Source: Niallia circulans
Lineage (GTDB): Bacteria; Bacillota; Bacilli; Bacillales; Cytobacillaceae
Assembly (NCBI RefSeq): GCF_003726095.1
Contig: NZ_CP026031.1
Span: 4,776,001-4,840,000 of the forward strand
Direction: 5' to 3'
DNA length: 64,000 bases
Part shown: piece after piece, positions 8,714-17,679 of the stretch
Layout of the letters: the number at the start of each line of letters is the position of its first letter
Position numbering within the stretch: position 1 is the stretch's first letter
Program-made: the position numbers and the translations under genes
The notes under the pieces: model-generated
What the model saw: only the letters and a program-made list of their open reading frames with translations
Told to the model about the DNA's origin: nothing
Database searches by the model: none

Positions 8714-9757
8714 ATGAAAGTATTTAGCACAACAGGTCGGAAACAAGAAACATATCAAGTTGAAATGAAATATTCTTTATTATGGGAATGTGCTTTGGGG
8801 ATTGCTGCGATTACCAATGAACGTTTACTAGATTCATTAGATCAGCCGAAGAGTTATTGGGAAAATGTTCGAACAAACCTTTCTCAGAATTTACAAGCAC
8901 AACTAGACTACGTAGAAGCGAATAATACATGGAAAGCATTGCTACAATTACTGCATCAACAGGATTTTTTGAGTCTTGACGTATTTACGGAATATATAAA
9001 TAAACTAACGGAGAGACAATTAATCTATCAATGCATTCCGTTTTTAAGTGAAAGCTATCAACCTATTAGGGAGCATGCAGCTGATGGAAACAGAGAAGCG
9101 ATAGAAAAGTTAAAAGAAGCTACAAAAGATAATCCTTTTTTTCCAACCTATATTTCTTTTATCTGCCAAGTTGATTCTCAGCAATTAAAACAGCATCTTA
9201 TCACTGTGATGAGTGAATGGTATGAAGCAGTTATAGAACCAGATAGAGAAAAACTCACATCCATTTTACAAACAGATGTCTCCATAAAAGAAAAAATGAG
9301 ACAGAAAATGGATCCAGAAGAATTTGTAGAATGGGCCACAGGAGGAATACGATATACACCCGAGCCGAGTGTTCATAAGGTATTACTCATTCCTCAATAC
9401 ATCTATCGTCCGTGGAATATTAAAGCAGATATAGAAGGGACAACAGTCTATTACTACCCGGTTTCCAATGAAAGTATTTCGCCGAACGATAAATATATGC
9501 CAAGTAACTTTTTAGTTTTAAAGCACAAGGCATTGGGCGATGAAGTTCGACTAAGAATGGTAAAACTATTATTTGAACAAAGTCGAACACTCCAAGACAT
9601 AACAGAAAAATTAGAAATGGGAAAATCCACGATCCATCATCATTTAAAAATATTGAGATCAGCACAGCTAGTAGGAATAGAAGATGGAAAATATGTATTA
9701 AAAAGTAGTGCAATTACCTCGCTGGCAAAAGAATTAGAACAATATATTCAGCAATAA
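8714..9757 (+). CDS. ArsR-family regulator with long N-terminal domain
   Basis: A 347-aa protein. The C-terminal ~80 residues are a winged helix of the ArsR type (LKHKALGDEVRLRMVKLLFE, TLQDITEKLEMGKSTIHHHL, KILRSAQLVGIEDGKYVL). The N-terminal ~260 residues are not a domain I can name; they are helical, rich in Gln/Glu/Tyr, and presumably bind a ligand or dimerise. Long ArsR proteins with the DNA-binding domain at the C-terminus are common next to MFS genes in Bacillus, and this one probably controls the transporter at 7372. The start follows GGAGGTG. Confidence 0.75.
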   Translation: MKVFSTTGRKQETYQVEMKYSLLWECALGIAAITNERLLDSLDQPKSYWENVRTNLSQNLQAQLDYVEANNTWKALLQLLHQQDFLSLDVFTEYINKLTERQLIYQCIPFLSESYQPIREHAADGNREAIEKLKEATKDNPFFPTYISFICQVDSQQLKQHLITVMSEWYEAVIEPDREKLTSILQTDVSIKEKMRQKMDPEEFVEWATGGIRYTPEPSVHKVLLIPQYIYRPWNIKADIEGTTVYYYPVSNESISPNDKYMPSNFLVLKHKALGDEVRLRMVKLLFEQSRTLQDITEKLEMGKSTIHHHLKILRSAQLVGIEDGKYVLKSSAITSLAKELEQYIQQ

Positions 9758-9817
9758 ACGATTTGAAGGAGATTAAAGAGTGAAAGGAGGGATATCTAAT
9801 CTAGATTAGGGAGGAGA

Positions 9818-10490
9818 ATCAGCTTAAAGAGGTGTATATCAGCCAAAAGGAGAAGGGAATCAGCCAAACTAGGAAAATATCAGCCAAAGGGAGGGGGAAA
9901 TCAGCCAAACTGGAGAAATATCAGCCAAAGCGGGGAGGGAATCAGCCAAACTGGAGAAATATCAGCCAAAGGGAGGAGGGAATCAGCCAAACTGGGAAAA
10001 TATCAGCCAAAGGGAGGGGGAAATCAGCCAAACTGGGAAAATATCAGCCAAAGGGAGGAGAGAATCAGACAAACTGGAGAAATATCAGCCAAAGGGAGAA
10101 GGGAATCAGCCAAACAAGGAAAATATCAGCCAAAGGGAGGAGAGAATCAGCCAAACTGGAGAAATATCAGCCAAAGGGAGAAGGAAATCAGCCAAACTGG
10201 AGAAATATCAGCCAAAGGGAGAAGGGAATCAGCCAAACTAGAGAAATATCAGCCAAAGGGAGGAGGAAATCAGCCAAACTGGAGAAATATCAGCCAAAAG
10301 GAGAAGGGAATCAGCCAAACTGGAGGGTATATCAGCTAAAAGGAGAAGGGAATCAGCCAAACTAGAGGGTATATCAGCCAAAGGGAGGGGGAAATCAGCC
10401 AAACTGGAGAAATATCAGCCAAAGGGAGAAGGGAATCAGCCAAACAAGGAAAATATCAGCCAAAGTGGAGGGAAATCGGCCAAAGCATCT
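9818..10490 (+). repeat. Tandem array, 41-bp unit made of two ATCAGCCAAA boxes
   Basis: Thirty-two copies of ATCAGCCAAA (a few with one change) run from 9838 to 10484, plus a degenerate copy at 9818. The spacing alternates 20 and 21 bp (mean about 20.5), giving a 41-bp unit. One spacer is GGGAGAAGGAA-like and the other CTGGAGAAAT-like. The + strand is purine-rich. All three frames stay open because the unit is not a multiple of three, so the 177-aa ORF here cycles through every frame and is not a believable protein. The array ends about 10 bases before the next gene. Confidence 0.95.
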
Positions 10491-10498
10491 AAGATAAG

Positions 10499-11767
10499 AT
10501 GCCAAATCACCAATCAACCGATCAAACCAAAGAAAGTGGTGTTCATTTGAATATTTTTCGCAATAAATCATTCACGACTATGTGGATTGGAAATGGGATA
10601 TCGGAGTTAGCGGGAGCCTTTGGGACCTTTTGCAACTCGTTATTAATCTATGAAATTACTGGTTCAACTTGGGCTTTAGGCAGTATGTGGCTATTATATT
10701 TTCTGCCTTCTCTCATCCTTCAGCTTTTTATTGGTCCATACCTTGATCGTTGGAGTAGAAAATGGATGATGATTTTTGCTCTCTGGAGTAGAGGCATAAT
10801 ATTTCTTTTTCCTCTCATTGGGTTTGTATCAGACACATTAGTACCGTGGCATGTTTATATTGTTCAAATCATCATTGGATTAATAACTCCGATTTATTCT
10901 CCTGCTAATCAAGCCATACTGCCTAATCTTGTTTCCACAGAGCAATTAAGTAGTGCTAATGCCTATGTAGAAGGAATGGCCAGATTAATGACGTTCACAG
11001 CGCCAGTTTTTGCAGGGATTGTCATTGAATATATCGGAATTGGCAGTACTTTATTGTTTATTTGTACGGCGCTGATGCTTAGTGGATGTCTTTTGCTAGG
11101 TATTATGGAAGTAAGAGAAGAGAAAGTAGAAAGAAAAACGTGGGCAGTGGAATTTATGGAGGGGGTTCGCTACTTCTTTCAACAAAAAACGATTGTGTGG
11201 TTAGGGATTTTTTTAGCATTTGTTCAATTTGGGGTAGGGGTCACAATGGTGATTAATATTCCCTATATTAAAACAGTGCTAAATGGAAATAATGCCATGT
11301 ATGGTTATTTTATGGCGGGTTTTCCTTTAGGATATATGTTTGGAACCTTACTTGTTGGCAAAATCAAATTCCAATCACGGAGACGCTTGATGCTAGGAGC
11401 ACTATTAATAGGGGGAGTGACATACATTAATTTAGGAATAACAAGCTCACTCATTTCAGCCATCGCAACGGAAATAGTTGCTGGCATCACTATGGCATTT
11501 TTCAGCATACATAATATTACACTTTGTCAGCAAACCGTTCCCAATCATTTAATGGGCAAAATTATCTCGGTCCGATCCTTTATCATTCGAGCGATGATGC
11601 CGCTTGGTGTACTAGTAGGCGGAGCATTAAGTGAATTATGGGGAATCCGGCCTTTATACATTTTAATTGGAGCAATAATTACTACTGTATCTTTAGTGGG
11701 GCTATTGATTCCTTACTTTGCCTTTTTGGATAAAGAAAGCATCAATAAAAACAAGCTGGCTGCTTAA
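10499..11767 (+). CDS. MFS transporter, drug-efflux-like
   Basis: A 422-aa 12-helix MFS permease of the macrolide-efflux (MefA-like) class: FRNKSFTTMWIGNGISELAG, LIGPYLDRWSRKWMM-type motif A, ANQAILPNLVSTEQLSSANA, ending in a hydrophilic tail. It probably expels a small toxic compound. The start is uncertain. ATG at 10499 has no visible ribosome binding site because the repeat array runs almost up to it. A TTG at 10547, preceded by AAAGTGGTG, would give a more usual N-terminus. An insertion or expansion of the array may have displaced the original promoter. Confidence 0.75.
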   Translation: MPNHQSTDQTKESGVHLNIFRNKSFTTMWIGNGISELAGAFGTFCNSLLIYEITGSTWALGSMWLLYFLPSLILQLFIGPYLDRWSRKWMMIFALWSRGIIFLFPLIGFVSDTLVPWHVYIVQIIIGLITPIYSPANQAILPNLVSTEQLSSANAYVEGMARLMTFTAPVFAGIVIEYIGIGSTLLFICTALMLSGCLLLGIMEVREEKVERKTWAVEFMEGVRYFFQQKTIVWLGIFLAFVQFGVGVTMVINIPYIKTVLNGNNAMYGYFMAGFPLGYMFGTLLVGKIKFQSRRRLMLGALLIGGVTYINLGITSSLISAIATEIVAGITMAFFSIHNITLCQQTVPNHLMGKIISVRSFIIRAMMPLGVLVGGALSELWGIRPLYILIGAIITTVSLVGLLIPYFAFLDKESINKNKLAA

Positions 11768-11777
11768 TTAATTAAGA

Positions 11778-11814
11778 AAGACTAGGAAATGGAGTTCCTT
11801 TTTCCTAGTCTTTT
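11778..11814. terminator. Bidirectional terminator between MFS and fabF
   Basis: A perfect 12-bp stem (AAGACTAGGAAA with TTTCCTAGTCTT) with T on one side and A on the other serves both convergent genes. Confidence 0.85.
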
Positions 11815-11817
11815 CTA

Positions 11818-13050
11818 TTAATATTTCTTTAACAAAATTGCTGAGTTATGACCGCCAAAGCCAAAGGAATTAGAGAGACCAATGGATATGTCGGCTTTTC
11901 TTGCTCCCTCTGGAACATAGTCTAAATCACAGTCTGGGTCTGGAGTTTCCAAATTAGTAGTTGGCGGGATAATCCCTTCTCTCAAGCTCTGTATTAAAGC
12001 AATTGCTTCCGCTCCACCAGCAGCACCAAGCATATGACCAAGCATGGACTTATTCGCCGTTACAGGAATTTTATAGGCGTCTTCTTCAAATAATTTCTTA
12101 ATCGCTAATGTTTCCGAGAGATCGCCGACAGGCGTACTGGTTGCATGGGCGCTAATCACATCTACATCAGAAGGAGAAATATTTGCTTTAGTTAATGCCC
12201 GCTTCATAGCAAGATATGCTCCTCTTCCTTCTGGATGGGTAGCCACCATATGATGGGCATCTGAGCTTGCACCATATCCAATGATTTCAGCTAAAATGGG
12301 AGCATTACGCTTTATAGCATGTTCCAAGTCTTCCACTACTAAAATAGCTGCCCCTTCACTCATCACGAATCCATCTCGATTTTTATCAAAAGGTCTACTT
12401 GCTGAAGCAGGTTCGTCATTTCTTGTCGATAATGCTCTGGCATTCCCGAAGCTTGCTAAGGAAAGATTCGTAATTGCAGCCTCCGCTCCGCCCGCAACCA
12501 TCACATCTGCATCACCATTTCGAATCGTATGAAAGGCTTCCCCAATCGATGTATTTCCAATGGAACAAGCTGTTACCGGAGAGAGGGAAGGACCTTGAGC
12601 TCCGAATTTAATACTAATTTGCGCTGCAGCTGCATTGGAAATCATCATCGGTACTAAGTTAGGACTGACTCGATTAGGACCTCTTTGATTCAATGTATTT
12701 ACATTATCGATAAGGGTGGTCAAACCGCCGATTCCTGATCCTACATAAACACCCATTCGCTCTTTATCTATTGAATCTAAGTCTAACTGTGAATTTGTTA
12801 AGGCTTCTTCTGCAGCAGCTAACGCAAACTGGCTAAATCGGTCCAATTTTTTTGCTTCTTTTGCTCCCCATCTTTCATCTGGATGAAAGTCAGTTACTAC
12901 TCCAGCTATTCTTGTTTTGGAATTAGATACATCTAAATGGTCGATAGAAAGGATTCCCGATTCACCCTTTAAGAGGTTCTGCCAATATTCATCCACGTTA
13001 TTTCCTAACGGTGAAATAATTCCCATTCCAGTGACAACAACTCTTTTCAC
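11818..13050 (-). CDS. fabF: Beta-ketoacyl-ACP synthase II (FabF-like)
   Basis: A 410-aa condensing enzyme that elongates acyl-ACP with malonyl-ACP. The Cys-His-His set is complete: Cys162 in VTACSIGNTSIG, His302 in SAHATSTPVGD and His339 in NKSMLGHMLGAAGG, aligned with B. subtilis C163/H303/H340. The nucleophile loop reads ACSIGN rather than the common ACATGTN, and AHATSTPVGD replaces AHGTSTPLGD, so this may be a second, specialised FabF and not the housekeeping copy. The start is GTG with GGGGG upstream. It stands alone and diverges from an MmyB-like regulator. Confidence 0.87.
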   Translation of the reverse strand: MKRVVVTGMGIISPLGNNVDEYWQNLLKGESGILSIDHLDVSNSKTRIAGVVTDFHPDERWGAKEAKKLDRFSQFALAAAEEALTNSQLDLDSIDKERMGVYVGSGIGGLTTLIDNVNTLNQRGPNRVSPNLVPMMISNAAAAQISIKFGAQGPSLSPVTACSIGNTSIGEAFHTIRNGDADVMVAGGAEAAITNLSLASFGNARALSTRNDEPASASRPFDKNRDGFVMSEGAAILVVEDLEHAIKRNAPILAEIIGYGASSDAHHMVATHPEGRGAYLAMKRALTKANISPSDVDVISAHATSTPVGDLSETLAIKKLFEEDAYKIPVTANKSMLGHMLGAAGGAEAIALIQSLREGIIPPTTNLETPDPDCDLDYVPEGARKADISIGLSNSFGFGGHNSAILLKKY

Positions 13051-13112
13051 GATTTTTCCCCCATTCCTTTTTTCTTTATTGTATCCTTTTCTTATCCTAT
13101 TACAAGTTGTAG

Positions 13113-13137
13113 TTTATACTAGTATAAATAGTACTAG
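13113..13137. promoter_or_regulatory. Overlapping inverted repeats in the fabF/XRE divergent promoter
   Basis: TTTATACTAGTATAAA (13113-13128) is a perfect 16-bp palindrome. It overlaps a second inverted repeat, CTAGTA (13119-13124) with TACTAG (13132-13137). Both lie in the 106-bp gap between fabF and the regulator gene, which suits an autoregulated operator controlling both. Confidence 0.6.
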
Positions 13138-13156
13138 CTTAAAAAGGAGAATGGAT

Positions 13157-13990
13157 ATGAATAGAGATATAAGGCTAGAAGCACTCTCGGAATTTTTGAA
13201 AACAAAGCGCTCTAAGATACAGCCGCAAATGGTTGGACTCCCAGCTGGAACGAGAAGAAGAACAGCAGGACTCCGCCGTGAGGAAGTGGCACAATTAGCT
13301 GGAGTAAGCACTACCTGGTATACCTGGCTAGAGCAAGGTAGAGATATTAAAGTGTCTATCTCTGTTCTCGAAGCAGTAGCAGATGCGCTGCAATTAAATT
13401 CGGATGAGCGAAAATATGTATATGGATTAGCGTTTGAGGAGGGAAATTCTTTTTTTCCTAAAGAGGCGGAAGAAGACATGATGACTCCAGCCTTAGAAAG
13501 AATTTTAAAGGAACTTCGCTACTGTCCAACTATTATAACGGATCGCCGTTCTTTTATCGTCGGCTGGAATGAAGCCGCCAAGCAAGTATTCCTAGACTTT
13601 GAAAAAATCCCATCGGAAAAAAGAAATCTCATCGAATTGCTTTTTTCCAGAAAAGAACTAAGAGCATTGGCAGTCAATTGGGAGGACTTTGTAAAAGGAT
13701 TTATTTCCATCTTTCGCACTTATTTAGGACAATATATGGCCGATGAGTGGTATCAAGAATTTATCGAAGACATGAAAAAGAACTATCCAGACTTTAATAG
13801 GATGTGGAATGAAAGTGAAGTAAGTTCTGCTCCTGAGGTATTAATTGAATTTCGCCATTCCAAGGCAGGAAAAATGATTTATAATTTAACCTCCTTACAA
13901 GTTCATGGCGCAAATGATTTAAGATGTAGTATTTATACGCCTGTTGATGGAACAGGGACGGAGGAGAAGATTAAGCATTTGATGAAATGA
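13157..13990 (+). CDS. XRE-family regulator with MmyB-like ligand-binding domain
   Basis: A 277-aa regulator. Residues ~5-85 are a helix-turn-helix in the MmyB style (LPAGTRRRTAGLRREEVAQL, AGVSTTWYTWLEQGRDIKVS). The rest matches the MmyB-like ligand-binding fold (ILKELRYCPTIITDRRSFIVG, WNEAA, MIYNLTSLQVHGANDLRCSIYTP), a PAS-like domain in which a bound fatty acid has been reported for one structure. The start at 13157 is chosen because AGGAG lies 7 bases upstream; longer in-frame starts run into fabF. Divergence from fabF suggests control of that gene by an acyl ligand, which is an inference. Confidence 0.82.
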   Translation: MNRDIRLEALSEFLKTKRSKIQPQMVGLPAGTRRRTAGLRREEVAQLAGVSTTWYTWLEQGRDIKVSISVLEAVADALQLNSDERKYVYGLAFEEGNSFFPKEAEEDMMTPALERILKELRYCPTIITDRRSFIVGWNEAAKQVFLDFEKIPSEKRNLIELLFSRKELRALAVNWEDFVKGFISIFRTYLGQYMADEWYQEFIEDMKKNYPDFNRMWNESEVSSAPEVLIEFRHSKAGKMIYNLTSLQVHGANDLRCSIYTPVDGTGTEEKIKHLMK

Positions 13991-13993
13991 AAG

Positions 13994-14022
13994 AAGGGAC
14001 ACAGTCGATTTTTGTGTCCCCT
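13994..14022. terminator. Bidirectional terminator
   Basis: GGGACACA (13996-14003) pairs with TGTGTCCC (14013-14020) between two convergent genes; A-rich and T-rich flanks occur on both sides. Confidence 0.7.
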
Positions 14023-14032
14023 TTCCTGTTTA

Positions 14033-14893
14033 TTAAGAATTAGAAATAAGCTTTCTAACTCCATCCACTACAGGTGTTTCCGAACGGCCCAGCAATTTTT
14101 CAAAATCATTGCTTTCAATGTCTAAAGTACCTTCGCGAATATCCTTTTGAATTGCTACAAGCATAGGAACAACAAAATCTGGTATGCCAGCTTGTGTCAT
14201 TATTTCTGCATATTTACTGTCATCTACATGTTGGACAGGTACTTCTTTTCCAATCACCTGGCTAACAGCAGCAGCGATCTCTTCTTGTGATAAAGGTTTG
14301 CCAGAAAGTTCATAAATCGTATTTTCATGTCCTTCACTGGCTAGCACTTCTGCTGCAGCTTCTGCATAGTCCTGCTGTAGAGCCCAGCCGACCTTTCCGC
14401 TGCCAGCAGAGGTAACCCACGGTGCTCCACCTTGAACTCCTTGAATAGTAGAAAGCTCATTCTCTAGGTACCAGTTATTACGTAAGAAGGAATAAGGGAT
14501 ACCTGTTTTTTGAATAGCAATCTCTGTTGCTTTATGAACTTCAGCAAGGAAGTTAGTGCTTTTCTGTGCATTCGCAATACTTGTATATGCGATAAAGGAA
14601 ACACCAGCGTTTTTAGCAGCATTGACAGCATTATTGTGTTGGCGAATTCTAGTTTCTGTATCTCCATCTGCTGAAATAATTAATAGGCGATCGATTCCTT
14701 TGAAGGCTGCTGCTAAAGTTTCTGGCTGATCGAAATCTCCATGGCGAACATCTACGCCTTTTGCGCGTAAATCCTCTGCTTTTTCTGGATTGCGTACACT
14801 GACAGCAAGCTGATCAGCAGGTACTTTTGCTAATAAAACATTTGCGATTTTAGATCCAAGTTTACCAGTAGCGCCTGTTACTAATAGTTTCAT
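14033..14893 (-). CDS. NAD(P)-binding oxidoreductase, QOR2/NmrA-like
   Basis: A 286-aa atypical SDR close to E. coli QOR2 (NADPH:quinone oxidoreductase). The N-terminal nucleotide-binding motif is GATGKLGSKIA, followed by SVRNPEKAEDLRAKGVDVRH (cofactor 2'-phosphate region), IAYTSIANA and YSFLRNNWYLEN. The C-terminal half (YELSGKPLSQEEIAAAVSQV) is the variable substrate cap. It is probably a soluble enzyme that reduces quinones or related electrophiles. The ribosome binding site is GGAGGG. It is divergent from an HxlR-type regulator with a conserved Cys, the usual layout for quinone-stress genes. Confidence 0.85.
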   Translation of the reverse strand: MKLLVTGATGKLGSKIANVLLAKVPADQLAVSVRNPEKAEDLRAKGVDVRHGDFDQPETLAAAFKGIDRLLIISADGDTETRIRQHNNAVNAAKNAGVSFIAYTSIANAQKSTNFLAEVHKATEIAIQKTGIPYSFLRNNWYLENELSTIQGVQGGAPWVTSAGSGKVGWALQQDYAEAAAEVLASEGHENTIYELSGKPLSQEEIAAAVSQVIGKEVPVQHVDDSKYAEIMTQAGIPDFVVPMLVAIQKDIREGTLDIESNDFEKLLGRSETPVVDGVRKLISNS

Positions 14894-14958
14894 TTGAAAT
14901 TCCCTCCAATTAATGTTTTTCTTTCATTATAACCCAACGACTTTAACAAGATGTGTTG

Positions 14959-14970
14959 TTGGATATCCAA
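14959..14970. promoter_or_regulatory. Palindrome in the oxidoreductase/HxlR divergent promoter
   Basis: TTGGATATCCAA is a perfect 12-bp palindrome about 65 bases upstream of the oxidoreductase start. AT-rich TATA repeats follow to about 15000. It is a candidate site for the HxlR regulator at 15066. Confidence 0.4.
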
Positions 14971-15065
14971 TATAGGTATATAGTATATTCATAGTAAAAA
15001 AAATGAAAGTAGTTATTTTTTTATAACATAGTCACATAAATAGTACCATGGGAAGGAGAGAGAAA

Positions 15066-15413
15066 ATGGCACGTTTTTTTGTTCAAAATGAATCTGTCTC
15101 AATCGATGAGGAGGGTTTTTGTCCTGTAACTTATACACAAAATTTAACGGCGGGAAGATGGAAGATTATTATCTTATGGCATTTAAGTCAGGGGACAAAA
15201 CGGTTTAATGAATTGCAAAGACTATTGCCTGGCATATCAAAAGGGATTTTAACAAGGCAGTTAAGAGAATTAGAAGCAGATCAAATGGTGCACAGAGAAG
15301 TTTATAAAGAAGTGCCTCCCAAAGTGGAATATTCCTTAACAGAAAAGGGAGTTAGCTTTATTCCTATTCTTGATTTAATGGGAGAGTGGGGGAAAAAGCA
15401 TTTTAAGGAATAA
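15066..15413 (+). CDS. HxlR-family transcriptional regulator with N-terminal Cys
   Basis: A 115-aa winged-helix regulator of the HxlR/YodB class. It has the family signature CPVTYTQNLTAGRWKIIILW, FNELQRLLPGISKGILTRQL and VEYSLTEKG. Cys19 sits just before the first DNA-binding helices, at the place of the redox-active Cys in quinone/diamide sensors such as HypR. Thiol modification by quinones is therefore the likely signal. The start at 15066 follows GGAAGGAG; the ATG at 15048 lies inside that leader. It probably controls the divergent oxidoreductase. Confidence 0.85.
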   Translation: MARFFVQNESVSIDEEGFCPVTYTQNLTAGRWKIIILWHLSQGTKRFNELQRLLPGISKGILTRQLRELEADQMVHREVYKEVPPKVEYSLTEKGVSFIPILDLMGEWGKKHFKE

Positions 15414-15414
15414 A

Positions 15415-15440
15415 AATGGGGACAAATAATTGTCCCCATT
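15415..15440. terminator. Bidirectional terminator
   Basis: A perfect 11-bp stem AATGGGGACAA / TTGTCCCCATT with a 4-base loop lies directly between the convergent HxlR and ABC genes. Confidence 0.85.
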
Positions 15441-15444
15441 AGCT

Positions 15445-16173
15445 TTACAATACTTTATTCAAGAAATCTTTTGTACGCTCATTTTGTGGGTTTCCAAAAA
15501 TCTCTTGTGGTGTGCCCTCTTCCACGATATAGCCATTATCCATGAAGATTACGCGATCTGCTACTTCTCTAGCGAAGCCCATCTCATGTGTAACAATTAC
15601 CATCGTCATTCCTTCTTGAGCTAATTGCTTAATAACGTTTAATACTTCTCCGACCATTTCAGGATCAAGTGCACTTGTTGGCTCATCGAACAGCATAATA
15701 TCAGGGTTCATCGCAAGGGCGCGTGCAATGGCAACCCTTTGCTTTTGACCGCCAGACAATTTAGAAGGATTTTCATTAGCTTTATCCTTTAAGCCGACAC
15801 GGTCTAATAGTTGTAAGGCTTTTTCCTTTGCTTGCTGTGGCGTTGCTTTTTTCAAATCAACTGGAGCAAGGGTGATATTTTCCAAAACCGTTAGATGTGG
15901 GAAAAGATTGAAATGCTGAAACACCATTCCGATATTTTCTCTGATTTTGTTAATATCATTTTTTTTATCCGTTAATTTAAAGTCATTTACAACAACTTCG
16001 CCACTTGTAACTTCTTCTAACATATTTAAACAGCGAAGAAGGGTACTTTTTCCGGAGCCAGAAGGACCGATTAAACAAACAACTTCGCCCTCTGTTACCT
16101 GTAAATCAATCGATTTTAAAACTTCAAGATTACCATATGATTTTTTCAGATTCGTCACATTAAGCTTGGCCAT
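15445..16173 (-). CDS. Polar amino-acid ABC transporter ATP-binding protein
   Basis: A 242-aa ATPase of the GlnQ/HisP family: Walker [11 protein letters not shown], signature [15 protein letters not shown], Walker [13 protein letters not shown], and H-loop [15 protein letters not shown]. It powers the fused binding-protein/permease encoded just upstream, whose reading frame it overlaps by 14 bases, so the two are co-translated. The substrate is a polar amino acid such as glutamine or a cystine-like compound, not resolved here. Confidence 0.92.
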   Translation of the reverse strand: MAKLNVTNLKKSYGNLEVLKSIDLQVTEGEVVCLIGPSGSGKSTLLRCLNMLEEVTSGEVVVNDFKLTDKKNDINKIRENIGMVFQHFNLFPHLTVLENITLAPVDLKKATPQQAKEKALQLLDRVGLKDKANENPSKLSGGQKQRVAIARALAMNPDIMLFDEPTSALDPEMVGEVLNVIKQLAQEGMTMVIVTHEMGFAREVADRVIFMDNGYIVEEGTPQEIFGNPQNERTKDFLNKVL

Positions 16174-17611
16174 TTTTAATCCTTCTTTCTAATCGATTTG
16201 ATACTTTTGTTAGAATCATAATGACGATAAAGTACATAATTCCGACGATTAGCCACATTTGGAATGATTCTAAGTTTCTTGCAATAATAATTTTTCCGCT
16301 TTGTGTCAATTCGTTAATACCGATAATGGAAAGAATAGACGTATCTTTTAGTGTAATAACAAATTGGTTAATAAATGCTGGAATCATTAATTGGATAGCC
16401 TGTGGAAGCACTACCTTTCTCATTGCTTTTCCATAAGGAAGTCCTAAACTGCGCGCAGCCTCCATCTGCCCTTTATCAACGGATTGAATTCCTCCGCGAA
16501 CAATTTCAGCCATATAAGCACCAGCGTTTAAACTTAATGTAATAAGACCGGCAGCAACTGCTGTAATTCGGAAGTCAAGAGCTGCTGGAATTCCGAAGTA
16601 AATAAAGAATGCTTGGACAATTAATGGTGTTCCTCGGAAAATATCAATGTATATACCAGCAATTGTTCGTAAAACTTTACTTTTTGCAATACGTAATAGT
16701 CCAAAGATAATTCCTAGTACAGTTGCAATTAATAGAGAAACGACTGTTAAGATAAGTGTCATTTTTAAACCAGATAATAAGCTTGGGAAGCTCTCTTTTA
16801 ATAAACCAAAAAAGCCACTCTTAGCTTCTTCATCTGATCCAGTTTCTAAGTATTTATCTAATATTTCTTGATATTCTCCAGATGCCTTTAGATTGGCTAA
16901 TCCAGTGTTGAACATTTCAAGAAGCTCTGTATTTTGTCCTTTGGAAACAGCGAATCCATAAGAGGCTCCTGCTTCTTTATCTGTTACACTTTTTAAGCCA
17001 TTTCCTTGCTTGATTCCATATGCTAATACTGGATAATCATCAAATACAGCCACGGAATTTCCAGTTCTTACTTCCTCGTACATATTAGCAGAATCATCGA
17101 ATGTTACGATGGAAAAACCATATTTGTCTTTGATGCTTTCTGCAAAGCTTGCACCCTCTGTTCCTGTTTTAACAGCAACCTTTTGACCTTTCAAGTCTTT
17201 ATAGGAGGAGACTTTATCATTATCGCTGTCGACGGCCATAATGATACCAGAATCAAAATAGGGTTCCGAGAAATCAAATTTCATTTGTCGTTCTTCTGTT
17301 ATGCTCATCCCGGCAATAACAGCATCCACTTGTTTTGATTCAAGTGCTTGAACAGCTGCGTTAAATCCAAGTGGCTTCATTTCATATTTGAAACCTTGAT
17401 CTTTCGCAATAGCAGCCATTAAATCCATATCGATTCCGACGAAGTCGCCATTTACATCCTGAAATTCAAATGGTGCAAATGTAATATCTGTTGCAATCTG
17501 ATATACTTTCTCCTTTGCTTCTGCTTTTGATATAGGAGAAATAATATTCAGCATAGTTAAGATAACTACGAAGAATAAAACTAATTTAGACATCCTTTTC
17601 TTTTCTTTCAT
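16160..17611 (-). CDS. Fused amino-acid-binding protein and ABC permease
   Basis: A 483-aa two-domain transporter subunit. Residues 1-32 are a signal sequence or anchor ([17 protein letters not shown]). Residues ~35-270 are a solute-binding protein of the amino-acid family ([39 protein letters not shown]). Residues ~280-480 are a GlnP-type permease with the EAA loop [20 protein letters not shown]. This fusion tethers the receptor to the channel, as in lactococcal GlnP-type systems. With the ATPase it makes a complete importer from two genes. The start at 17611 has AAAAGGAG 8 bases upstream. Confidence 0.9.
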   Translation of the reverse strand: MKEKKRMSKLVLFFVVILTMLNIISPISKAEAKEKVYQIATDITFAPFEFQDVNGDFVGIDMDLMAAIAKDQGFKYEMKPLGFNAAVQALESKQVDAVIAGMSITEERQMKFDFSEPYFDSGIIMAVDSDNDKVSSYKDLKGQKVAVKTGTEGASFAESIKDKYGFSIVTFDDSANMYEEVRTGNSVAVFDDYPVLAYGIKQGNGLKSVTDKEAGASYGFAVSKGQNTELLEMFNTGLANLKASGEYQEILDKYLETGSDEEAKSGFFGLLKESFPSLLSGLKMTLILTVVSLLIATVLGIIFGLLRIAKSKVLRTIAGIYIDIFRGTPLIVQAFFIYFGIPAALDFRITAVAAGLITLSLNAGAYMAEIVRGGIQSVDKGQMEAARSLGLPYGKAMRKVVLPQAIQLMIPAFINQFVITLKDTSILSIIGINELTQSGKIIIARNLESFQMWLIVGIMYFIVIMILTKVSNRLERRIKNGQA

Positions 17612-17662
17612 TCGTGCAACTCCTTTTCGTTTTTCTTAAGGTTATAAAGTTCTGGTATAACA

Positions 17663-17679
17663 TGTTAGATTACCTAACA
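17663..17679. promoter_or_regulatory. Inverted repeat upstream of the amino-acid ABC genes
   Basis: TGTTAG-ATTAC-CTAACA is a perfect 6-bp inverted repeat about 50 bases upstream of the minus-strand start at 17611. It sits where a promoter is expected and is a possible operator; the regulator is unknown. Confidence 0.4.

Noticed and set aside
9832..10365. 177-aa open reading frame through the 41-bp array
   Set aside because: The unit length is not a multiple of three, so the frame cycles through all three readings of a non-coding repeat; there is no family resemblance or convincing ribosome binding site.
9818..10490. CRISPR array
   Set aside because: The repeats are 10 bp with 10-11 bp near-identical spacers and no cas genes; this is a simple tandem array. 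The same applies to the 52-bp array.
12917..13156. N-terminal extension of the XRE regulator
   Set aside because: It would overlap fabF and the divergent promoter; the ATG at 13157 has a proper ribosome binding site and matches family length.
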